This document shows positions 1 to 5,291 of a DNA stretch of 7,419 nt, in pieces (the first letter of the stretch is position 1; each line of letters begins with the position of its first letter). The notes under the pieces were generated by a model that was not told where the DNA came from, searched no databases, and was given only the letters and a program-made list of their open reading frames with translations. The DNA is from Clostridia bacterium (lineage in GTDB: Bacteria; Bacillota; Clostridia; SK-Y3; JACMMQ01), in NCBI GenBank assembly GCA_014378955.1, contig JACMMQ010000259.1, positions 1 through 7,419 on the forward strand, given 5' to 3'. The position numbers and the translations under genes are program-made.

Positions 1-1
1 C

Positions 2-586
2 ATGGCGGATGCTGAGCGACAGATGCTCGCCTTTTTCCCTGATTATATGGAACTAACACAAGACCAATTTCCCATAGCGTGTATCTGTGCACAAGGGGCA
101 AACATTGGTACGCTTTCTCATCGTGATTTTTTAGGCGCCTTGTTAGCCTTGGGCATCAAGCGTGAAAGGGTGGGCGATATTTTAGTTGGCGAAAATGAAG
201 CGCATTTGTTTGTTGACCAAGAGCTATGCACCTTTGTTTTGCAGTCATTAACGAAGGTCGGTAGAGAAAATGTTTCGCTCGCACGCATACCGATTGGGGA
301 AGTGCTTGAAGCTTGCAAAAAGTATGTTGAAATCACGGCGACTGTTATGTCACTTCGCTTGGACGCGGTGCTTTCAGTAGCACTGAAGATGTCACGCACC
401 AAGGTCGTGCCACTCATACAGTCCGAACGTGTACAAGTCAACTGGCAGGTGCAGGACAGCGTGTCACACACGCTAGCAGAGGGCGATATGTTATCGGTCA
501 AAGGGTATGGACGGTTACAACTTTTTAAAATAGGCGGACTGTCCAAAAAGGGCAGAAGCTTTATCACGATACATAGGTTTGAATGA
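2..586 (+). CDS. ylmH: YlmH-family S4-domain RNA-binding protein (5' end outside window)
   Basis: The visible 194 residues match the C-terminal three quarters of the YlmH family, which is about 255-260 residues long, so roughly 65 N-terminal residues lie upstream of the window. The methionine codon at position 2 is probably internal: in the family an AER-x(n)-PDY segment, seen here at visible residues 5-15, sits well inside the protein. The middle block with HRDFLGALLALGIKRE and GDI (residues 40-60) is the family core. An S4 RNA-binding domain follows at about 117-165 (LRLDAVLS, then a VQVNW strand and GDMLSVKGYGR). S4 domains bind structured RNA. YlmH proteins are ribosome-associated and have been linked to rescue of stalled 50S-peptidyl-tRNA complexes, but nothing here tests that. 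Its position just before divIVA is the classic Gram-positive order (sepF-ylmG-ylmH-divIVA in Bacillus). Family assignment is secure; the exact role is less so. Confidence 0.93.
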   Translation: MADAERQMLAFFPDYMELTQDQFPIACICAQGANIGTLSHRDFLGALLALGIKRERVGDILVGENEAHLFVDQELCTFVLQSLTKVGRENVSLARIPIGEVLEACKKYVEITATVMSLRLDAVLSVALKMSRTKVVPLIQSERVQVNWQVQDSVSHTLAEGDMLSVKGYGRLQLFKIGGLSKKGRSFITIHRFE

Positions 587-591
587 AAATC

Positions 592-600
592 AAGGAGGTT
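592..600 (+). promoter_or_regulatory. Ribosome binding site of divIVA
   Basis: AAGGAGGTT lies 6 bases before the ATG at 607. It decides the start: an in-frame ATG at 583 overlaps the ylmH stop but has no such site at the right distance, and it would put this Shine-Dalgarno sequence inside the coding region. Confidence 0.9.
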
Positions 601-606
601 AACCAT

Positions 607-1071
607 ATGCTTACACCATTAGACATTGAAAATATAAAATTTAAAAAACAAATGATGGGCTATAACACCTTAGAGGTGGAGGAATTTTTAACTGCCTTGA
701 TGGAGGATTATGAAGCACTGTATAAAGAAAATAATGAGCTTAAAGAAAAGCTCAATTTATTTGGCGATACCATAGCACATTATAAATCCATGGAAGACAT
801 GCTCAACCATACGCTTATCGTGGCACAAACCACGGGCGAGGAAATCAAGCGCACAGCGATGGAAAAGGCAGATGCCATTATCAAGGACGGCGAAATTAAA
901 GCTGAACAAATCGCCTTAGAGGCACACAAGCAGCTAGCGAATGTGCAATTTCAATACGAAGATGCAAAGCGCAACTTTTTGTCCTTTAAAGCAAAATTCG
1001 AAGCGCTTTTATATACACAAAAAAACCTATTGCGGGACATCATGGAAGATTCAAACGAGTTAGCGGGGTGA
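607..1071 (+). CDS. divIVA: DivIVA-family cell division / polar scaffold protein
   Basis: This encodes 154 residues, slightly shorter than Bacillus DivIVA (about 164). The N-terminal lipid-binding domain is recognisable from LTPLDIENIKF (residues 2-12) and GYNTLEVEEFL (18-28). It is followed by a charged, heptad-like region rich in E, K, L and A (about 29-140), as expected for the coiled coil that drives oligomerisation. DivIVA proteins coat strongly curved membrane at septa and poles and recruit other proteins there. The start at 607 is chosen because of the AAGGAGGTT in front of it and because family members begin with a short leader and LTP. One oddity: the F17-R18 membrane-contact pair of Bacillus DivIVA aligns with Met16-Met17 here, although Lys13 and Lys14 lie close by. 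The gene is 20 bases behind ylmH and 4 bases ahead of plsX, so it is probably cotranscribed with both. Assignment to the family is firm; whether it is the main polar DivIVA or a paralogue cannot be told. Confidence 0.93.
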   Translation: MLTPLDIENIKFKKQMMGYNTLEVEEFLTALMEDYEALYKENNELKEKLNLFGDTIAHYKSMEDMLNHTLIVAQTTGEEIKRTAMEKADAIIKDGEIKAEQIALEAHKQLANVQFQYEDAKRNFLSFKAKFEALLYTQKNLLRDIMEDSNELAG

Positions 1072-1075
1072 GGAA

Positions 1076-2059
1076 ATGAAAATAGCAGTAGATGCCATGG
1101 GTGGCGATCATGCCCCAGAAATTGTGATAGAAGCGGCTGTAAATGCGGTCAATCAACTGGATGTTGAAATCATTTTAGTGGGAAATCAAGAAAAAATTAC
1201 ACAAAAATTAGCAACCTATACATATCCAAAGGACAAACTACACATCGTACATACGGCGGTGGAAATTTTGAACGAGGATAAACCCTCTGACGTCGTGCGT
1301 AGTAAAAAGGATGCTTCAATGTTTATGGGGCTTGCGATGGTCAAGCAAAAACAGGCAGATGCATTTGTCAGCGCAGGCAACACGGGTGCGTTGCTCATGG
1401 GTGCGTTATTGTTTGTGGGACGCATCAAAGGTGTGGACAGACCGACCTTAGCACCTCTCATGCCCAATGACAAGCAAGGCTCGCTGCTTACGGATGCTGG
1501 CGCAAATGTGCAATGCAGACCACAGCATTTGGTGCAGTTTGGTGAAATGGGTACAATATACATGCAAAAGGTAATGGGTATACAGTCGCCAAGCGTTGGA
1601 CTGATTAACATTGGTGCAGAGCAAGAAAAAGGCACCGACCTCACAAAAGAAGCTTATCAGCTCATGCAAAAGGCGAAATTTCGCTTTGTGGGCAATGTTG
1701 AAGCACGAGACATTCCAAAGGGCGATGTTGATGTATTGGTGTGCGACGGCTTTGTGGGCAATGTGTTGTTGAAATTTTTAGAGGGTCTTGGTATGACATT
1801 CTATCAAAATGTTAAAAATATCTTTAAATCCTCTAAAGTAGGCATGTTTGCGGCATTGCTGCTCAAAAAACAGCTCACCGCATTTAAAAAGAAATTAGAC
1901 TATTCAGAGCAGGGTGGCGCACCGTTTTTAGGCATTGATGGCGTTGTCATCAAAGCGCACGGTAGCTCAGACGCCAAGGCATTTTACCATGCGATACGCC
2001 AAGCAAAGGTTTTTGCACAAACGGGCGTGAATGAGGAAATTAAAATACGCTTTTCATAA
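1076..2059 (+). CDS. plsX: Phosphate acyltransferase PlsX
   Basis: This 327-residue protein has close to the usual family length of about 330. PlsX converts acyl-ACP plus phosphate to acyl-phosphate, the acyl donor for PlsY in the first step of bacterial phospholipid synthesis; it acts as a peripheral protein at the inner face of the membrane. Diagnostic segments are the N-terminal [10 protein letters not shown] (residues 5-14), [10 protein letters not shown] (98-107), the following [12 protein letters not shown] stretch, DAGAN, and near the C-terminus [20 protein letters not shown]. The start at 1076 follows a GGGGTGAGG Shine-Dalgarno that overlaps the divIVA stop codon, so translation is tightly coupled to divIVA. 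The acyl carrier protein gene comes next, but fabD and fabG, which separate the two in Bacillus, are absent. A small AT-rich hairpin (2053-2076, arms TTCATAAA and TTTATGAA) spans the stop codon. Identification is certain. Confidence 0.97.
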   Translation: MKIAVDAMGGDHAPEIVIEAAVNAVNQLDVEIILVGNQEKITQKLATYTYPKDKLHIVHTAVEILNEDKPSDVVRSKKDASMFMGLAMVKQKQADAFVSAGNTGALLMGALLFVGRIKGVDRPTLAPLMPNDKQGSLLTDAGANVQCRPQHLVQFGEMGTIYMQKVMGIQSPSVGLINIGAEQEKGTDLTKEAYQLMQKAKFRFVGNVEARDIPKGDVDVLVCDGFVGNVLLKFLEGLGMTFYQNVKNIFKSSKVGMFAALLLKKQLTAFKKKLDYSEQGGAPFLGIDGVVIKAHGSSDAKAFYHAIRQAKVFAQTGVNEEIKIRFS

Positions 2060-2125
2060 ACAGTCTTTTTTATGAAGCCTTGCATATAGATGTAACAGAC
2101 TGTCAAGAGAGTTATTCATTCCTTC

Positions 2126-2137
2126 GGGGGGAGGTGA
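2126..2137 (+). promoter_or_regulatory. Ribosome binding site of acpP
   Basis: GGGGGGAGGTGA ends 5 bases before the GTG at 2143. It is nearly fully complementary to the 3' end of 16S rRNA and fixes the start there, excluding the in-frame ATG at 2080, which would add about 21 residues unlike any ACP N-terminus. Confidence 0.88.
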
Positions 2138-2142
2138 AGTTT

Positions 2143-2370
2143 GTGGTATTCGAAAAAATAAGAGCAGTGATCGTTGACCAATTAGGGGTAGACGAAGACG
2201 AAGTGACGATGGAAGCATCTTTCTTAGATGATTTAGGCGCAGATTCCTTAGACATAGCAGAGCTTGCAATGGCAATGGAGGAGGAATTTGAACTGCAAAT
2301 CTCAGATGGAGAGATTGATAAAATACAAACTGTCGGCGATGTAGTCAATTACGTAAAAGCGAATGTATAA
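2143..2370 (+). CDS. acpP: Acyl carrier protein
   Basis: From the GTG start this is a 75-residue, strongly acidic protein, the normal size for a fatty-acid-synthesis ACP (75-80). It carries growing acyl chains as thioesters on 4'-phosphopantetheine in the cytosol. The attachment residue is Ser35 in the [10 protein letters not shown] motif (residues 32-41). The preceding FLDDLG and the following [13 protein letters not shown] match helix II and the rest of the four-helix bundle, and the protein ends in a VGDVVNYV helix typical of the family. The 83 bases between plsX and this gene contain the ribosome binding site but no promoter I can defend, so it is probably in the ylmH-divIVA-plsX transcript. 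A terminator follows six bases after the stop codon. PlsX uses acyl-ACP as substrate, which fits the pairing. Confidence 0.96.
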   Translation: MVFEKIRAVIVDQLGVDEDEVTMEASFLDDLGADSLDIAELAMAMEEEFELQISDGEIDKIQTVGDVVNYVKANV

Positions 2371-2375
2371 CGTTT

Positions 2376-2397
2376 AAGCTCCGATTATGGGGCTTTT
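2376..2397 (+). terminator. Rho-independent terminator after acpP
   Basis: AAGCTCC (2376-2382) pairs with GGGGCTT (2389-2395) around a six-base loop, giving seven pairs including one G-U, and the stem runs into TTTTCTTT. It begins six bases after the acpP stop codon and probably ends the ylmH-divIVA-plsX-acpP transcript. Confidence 0.8.
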
Positions 2398-2440
2398 CTT
2401 TATATAATACGGAAAATTAAATTTTTGAATTATGAAAACC

Positions 2441-2520
2441 GTACTTTCTTTTTCTATCGTAAAAAGAAAGTACCAAAGAAAAATACTCTTTGAGTGTTTG
2501 GATTTCGCCGTCTGCGGACG
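2441..2520. repeat. Hairpin cluster, probable left part of a dispersed repeat
   Basis: Three successive stem-loops fill this non-coding stretch. GTACTTTCTTTTT (2441-2453) pairs perfectly over 13 bases with AAAAAGAAAGTAC (2461-2473) around a seven-base loop. AAATACTC (2481-2488) pairs with GAGTGTTT (2492-2499), with one G-U pair and a TTT loop. CGTC (2509-2512) pairs with GACG (2517-2520). The stretch joins directly to the foldback repeat at 2525. I think it belongs to the same mobile or dispersed element, but the second copy in this window is cut before it reaches this part, so that is inference. None of the stems has a following T-tract that would make it a clear terminator in the + direction. 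Confidence 0.6.
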
Positions 2521-2524
2521 ACAA

Positions 2525-2656
2525 CAAAGGGCGCTGCCCTTTGAACCCGCAATTTTTTGAAAAAAATTGATTAAAACTTTATTTAAAAACCCCTCACTAA
2601 AGTTTTTGTCCCCTTTTTTCAAAAAGGGGCGGGTGTGGGCAGCGCCCACTACGTTC
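2525..2656 (+). repeat. Foldback (nested inverted) repeat, copy 1
   Basis: The left and right halves are complementary in order. 2529-2539 (GGGCGCTGCCC) pairs with 2637-2647; 2545-2550 (ACCCGC) with 2629-2634; 2554-2565 (TTTTTGAAAAAA) with 2614-2625; and 2573-2581 (AAAACTTTA) with 2598-2606, leaving a 16-base loop at 2582-2597. Several arms can also fold locally: 2525-2543, 2550-2569, 2610-2629 and 2635-2649 are hairpins in their own right. The stretch from 2556 to 2656 recurs in reverse orientation at 7315-7419, with only three mismatches outside the loop. There is no coding capacity of its own, and the reverse-strand reading frame through it is fortuitous. It resembles a MITE- or REP-like non-autonomous element. 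The right end is set by where similarity to copy 2 stops (GAACG); the left end is uncertain and may be as far out as about 2441. Confidence 0.85.
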
Positions 2657-2684
2657 TACTACAAATAAATATCGAGGTGCAGAT

Positions 2685-3368
2685 ATGGACGAGCAATTTT
2701 TTGAGGCAATCGGGTACACCTTTCACAAAAATGATGATTGGCAAAAAGCGCTACAGCACAGCTCTTATGTCAATGAACAGCGTATGGATAAGCTACAATC
2801 CAACGAACGCTTGGAATTTTTAGGCGATGCGGTGTTGTCCATAACGGTCAGCCGTTATATCTATGAGCAATTTCCAAGCCTGCCAGAGGGTGAACTCACA
2901 CGTGTACGTGCAAGTGTTGTGTGTGAGCAGGCACTTGCGGAGTGTGCACGCAAAATTGCACTGGGCAATTTTCTCTTAATGGGCAAGGGTGAGCACGCAA
3001 GTGGCGGCAGGGAACGTGAGTCTATTTTGGCGGATGCATTTGAAGCGGTCATAGCGGTTATTTATTTGGACAGTGACTTGAAAACAGTGGGCGAATGGGT
3101 TTTGGGAAACCTCTCCGAGCGCATTCACATTGCTGTAAAGGGCAAGGCTTTTATAGATTATAAAACCACCTTACAGGAAATTTTACAAGCAAAGGGCAAA
3201 CCTACACCACAATATACCGTGGCAAATGAAAGTGGCCCCGATCACCAAAAAACCTTTGTTGTGGAAATTCGCACCAATGATGCAAGCTATCAAGGCACTG
3301 GCAATAGTAAAAAAGAGGCGGAGCAAGCAGCAGCGAAGACCGCCATGCAAGGGATGGGAGAAGCGTGA
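2685..3368 (+). CDS. rnc: Ribonuclease III
   Basis: This 227-residue protein has the normal family length. RNase III is a Mg-dependent homodimer that cleaves double-stranded RNA, matures rRNA precursors and controls some mRNAs. The nuclease domain carries the signature NERLEFLGDAVL (residues 40-51) with acidic residues Glu41, Glu44 and Asp48, and the second acidic pair Asp117 and Glu120 in ESILADAFEAVI; these match the metal-binding positions of the E. coli and Aquifex enzymes. A C-terminal double-stranded-RNA-binding domain covers about 158-224 (DYKTTLQEILQ, then GTGNSKKEAEQAAAKTAM). The ATG at 2685 has GAGGTG five bases upstream. The leader is unusual: the foldback repeat ends only 28 bases before the start codon. 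I found no convincing promoter between the acpP terminator and this gene. smc and ftsY, usual followers in Bacillus, are not here. Confidence 0.97.
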   Translation: MDEQFFEAIGYTFHKNDDWQKALQHSSYVNEQRMDKLQSNERLEFLGDAVLSITVSRYIYEQFPSLPEGELTRVRASVVCEQALAECARKIALGNFLLMGKGEHASGGRERESILADAFEAVIAVIYLDSDLKTVGEWVLGNLSERIHIAVKGKAFIDYKTTLQEILQAKGKPTPQYTVANESGPDHQKTFVVEIRTNDASYQGTGNSKKEAEQAAAKTAMQGMGEA

Positions 3369-3817
3369 AATTAGTCACAATCACAATTAAAAAAGTGGCA
3401 TACATGGCATGGGCATCTGTTTTAAGCTGGTGCATCGTGATTTTTGCTTTTTCTGCACAAATTGCAACAGACTCAGATCGTTTTAGCAAGGGCTTTGCAT
3501 GGTGGGTTTTTAGGGACTCTTTAACAAATAGTCAAATAAGAGAATTCGCACATGGGACAATTTATTTGGTGTTGGCAGTATTGGTTGTGAATGCTTATCG
3601 TATCAGTGGCTATAATAAGCGCAACGCCTATGCCTACACCATGCTTTTTTGCATACTTTATGCGTGGACGGATGAGATTCATCAGATATTCGTGCCAGGA
3701 CGAGCAGCAGAATTTATCGATTTTTCGATTGATTTCACGGGTGCTACAATTGGACTACTGGTATATATTTTATTTGAATGGATGCAAAACACAATTTTAA
3801 CTTGCCATGATGGTTAA
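3365..3817 (+). CDS. VanZ-like family membrane protein
   Basis: This 150-residue protein has about four hydrophobic segments (roughly residues 10-31, 64-82, 88-102 and 122-141). It carries the VanZ-like hallmark DEIHQIFVPGR (103-113) followed by D119 and IDFTGATIG (122-129), plus FAFSAQ after the first segment and an H-containing second segment (REFAHGTIYLVLA). VanZ itself gives low-level teicoplanin resistance by an unclear mechanism; most chromosomal VanZ-like proteins have no known function, so no resistance role should be assumed. The GTG start at 3365 overlaps the rnc stop (GTGA) and has GGGAG a few bases upstream, which implies translational coupling to rnc. An internal ATG at 3407 would cut into the first membrane segment and is less likely. 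The pgi promoter lies in its last codons. Family call is firm; function unknown. Confidence 0.88.
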   Translation: MKLVTITIKKVAYMAWASVLSWCIVIFAFSAQIATDSDRFSKGFAWWVFRDSLTNSQIREFAHGTIYLVLAVLVVNAYRISGYNKRNAYAYTMLFCILYAWTDEIHQIFVPGRAAEFIDFSIDFTGATIGLLVYILFEWMQNTILTCHDG

Positions 3818-3831
3818 TTGTGGTATATAAT
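3802..3831 (+). promoter_or_regulatory. Predicted sigma-A promoter of pgi
   Basis: TTGCCA (3802-3807) matches the TTGACA -35 box in five of six positions and TATAAT (3826-3831) is a perfect -10 box, with an 18-base spacer. It overlaps the 3' end of the vanZ-like gene and would start transcription about 45-50 bases before the pgi start codon. It is the best promoter in the window. Confidence 0.72.
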
Positions 3832-3884
3832 AATTTGGAAAAAACATTTTGTTGATTTAATCACAATTTTGGAGGTCTTGTACG

Positions 3885-5234
3885 ATGGGAAAAAATATAC
3901 AATTTAATTACAAAAAATCTTTGGCATTTTTGTCCGAGCACGAGCTAGCTTATCAAAAGGACATGCTGTCAGCGGCACACAAAATGCTGCACGAAAAGAC
4001 GGGTGCAGGCAATGAATTTTTAGGCTGGGTGGATTTACCAAAATCCTATGACCGTGCAGAATTTGCTCGCATCAAAGAAACAGCAAAACACATTCAGTCA
4101 AATTCACAAGTGCTTGTCGTTATTGGCATTGGCGGTTCGTATTTGGGTGCTAGAGCAGCCATTGAGATGCTCAACCACCATTTTTATAACGCATTGTCCG
4201 AGGATGCTCGAAAAACCCCTGCGATTTATTTTGCGGGTAATAACATTAGCTCCACCTACTTGACAGATTTGGTTGAACTGTTATCAGATAAGGACTTTTC
4301 TATCAATGTTATTTCTAAATCTGGCACCACCACTGAGCCTGCTATCGCATTTCGTGTGTTAAAGGCATTGCTAGAACAAAAATATGGCAAGCAAGAAGCA
4401 AAAAGCCGTATTTATGCAACAACGGACGTTGCACGTGGTGCACTCAAAAAGCTTTCGAATGAAGAAGGGTACGAGTCATTTGCCATTGCAGATGATGTCG
4501 GCGGACGCTTTTCTGTGTTGACAGCGGTTGGCTTACTGCCCATTGCAGTGAGTGGCGTTGATATTGATCAGGTGATGCAAGGTGCTTCGGATGCCTATGA
4601 TTTGTTTGCAACTGACATGGAAAACCCATGCTACCAGTACGCATTGGCACGCAATGCGCTATATCGCAAGGGCAAAACCATAGAAATAATGGTGAATTAT
4701 GAGCCACAGCTCCACTTTATGGCGGAATGGTGGAAACAGCTATTTGGTGAAAGTGAAGGCAAGGACTATAAAGGTATTTTCCCAGCGGCAGTGGATTTCT
4801 CCACCGATTTACATTCCATGGGTCAGTACATCCAAGAGGGTATCCGCAACATTTTTGAAACGGTTTTAGTGGTAGAAAATCCACGCAAATCATTAACCAT
4901 TGGCGAGGACAAGGACGATGTGGACGGCTTGAACTTTTTGGCAGGCAAAACCATGGATTTTGTCAACCAAAAGGCTTTTGAAGGCACCTTGCTTGCACAT
5001 TTAGACGGTCAAGTGCCTAATTTGATTATTAACATTCCAGCGCTCAATGCGTATTATTTTGGACAATTGGTGTATTTCTTTGAAAAAGCATGTGGTATCA
5101 GTGGCTATTTATTGGGCGTAAACCCATTTGACCAACCGGGCGTTGAAGCGTACAAGAAAAACATGTTTGCACTTTTAGGCAAACCCGGCTTTGAGAAGGA
5201 AAAGGCAGAATTGGAAGCAAGATTGTCCGAATAG
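3885..5234 (+). CDS. pgi: Glucose-6-phosphate isomerase
   Basis: This 449-residue protein interconverts glucose-6-phosphate and fructose-6-phosphate in the cytosol, at the entry to glycolysis. Its length matches the short Gram-positive form (about 450). The two SIS sugar-phosphate-binding halves are visible: [12 protein letters not shown] (residues 81-92), the phosphate-binding SKSGTTTEP (144-152), and the family signature [13 protein letters not shown] with GGR at 206-208. Further on are GQYIQEG with Glu318, the AHLDGQVPN segment, and the C-terminal signature [12 protein letters not shown] (415-426), whose lysine is the conserved active-site residue. The ATG has GGAGG nine bases upstream. 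It appears to be a single-gene unit, with a promoter at 3802-3831 and a terminator at 5246-5276, though read-through from rnc-vanZ is possible since no terminator separates them. No missing key residue was seen. Confidence 0.97.
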   Translation: MGKNIQFNYKKSLAFLSEHELAYQKDMLSAAHKMLHEKTGAGNEFLGWVDLPKSYDRAEFARIKETAKHIQSNSQVLVVIGIGGSYLGARAAIEMLNHHFYNALSEDARKTPAIYFAGNNISSTYLTDLVELLSDKDFSINVISKSGTTTEPAIAFRVLKALLEQKYGKQEAKSRIYATTDVARGALKKLSNEEGYESFAIADDVGGRFSVLTAVGLLPIAVSGVDIDQVMQGASDAYDLFATDMENPCYQYALARNALYRKGKTIEIMVNYEPQLHFMAEWWKQLFGESEGKDYKGIFPAAVDFSTDLHSMGQYIQEGIRNIFETVLVVENPRKSLTIGEDKDDVDGLNFLAGKTMDFVNQKAFEGTLLAHLDGQVPNLIINIPALNAYYFGQLVYFFEKACGISGYLLGVNPFDQPGVEAYKKNMFALLGKPGFEKEKAELEARLSE

Positions 5235-5245
5235 ATTGAAAATAT

Positions 5246-5276
5246 AAAAGGCGCTATTTTTATAGTGCCTTTTATT
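5246..5276 (+). terminator. Rho-independent terminator between pgi and recG
   Basis: AAAAGGCGCTAT (5246-5257) pairs with ATAGTGCCTTTT (5262-5273) over twelve positions, one of them G-U, around a TTTT loop. The T-rich 3' arm itself continues into TTTTATT. It starts 11 bases after the pgi stop codon. It also ends just before the recG ribosome binding site, so recG expression needs either read-through or a promoter I could not identify. Confidence 0.82.
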
Positions 5277-5288
5277 AAAGAGGGTGAT
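5277..5288 (+). promoter_or_regulatory. Ribosome binding site of recG
   Basis: AAAGAGGGTGAT is a close variant of the ideal AAAGGAGGTGAT and lies immediately before two in-frame TTG codons at 5292 and 5295. It argues against the in-frame GTG at 5265, which sits inside the terminator stem and has no ribosome binding site. Confidence 0.8.
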
Positions 5289-5291
5289 TTT

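Noticed and set aside
583..606. divIVA start at the ATG overlapping the ylmH stop
   Set aside because: The AAGGAGGTT at 592-600 points to the ATG at 607, which also fits the family N-terminus.
2053..2076. Eight-base-pair hairpin across the plsX stop codon
   Set aside because: It is AT-rich and has no following T-tract, and acpP appears to be in the same unit, so I do not call it a terminator; it may be chance.
2080..2142. N-terminal extension of acpP from the ATG at 2080
   Set aside because: It would add about 21 residues foreign to the ACP family and would translate through the strong Shine-Dalgarno at 2126-2137.
2403..2408. TATAAT as a possible -10 box for rnc
   Set aside because: No acceptable -35 sequence is found 16-18 bases upstream, where the acpP terminator lies. 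It could still be a weak promoter, but I cannot support it.
2374..2649. 91-codon reverse-strand open frame filling the acpP-rnc gap
   Set aside because: It is a run of hairpin repeat sequence and the acpP terminator read in reverse, with no ribosome binding site and a low-complexity product; such frames arise wherever this type of repeat occurs.
2441..2656. CRISPR array or tRNA gene in the hairpin-rich gap
   Set aside because: The repeats are inverted, not direct and evenly spaced, and no cloverleaf with a TTC-containing T arm can be drawn.
4444..4707. Reverse-strand open frames inside pgi, plsX, rnc and recG
   Set aside because: They are antisense shadows of strongly conserved genes, without ribosome binding sites or recognisable products.
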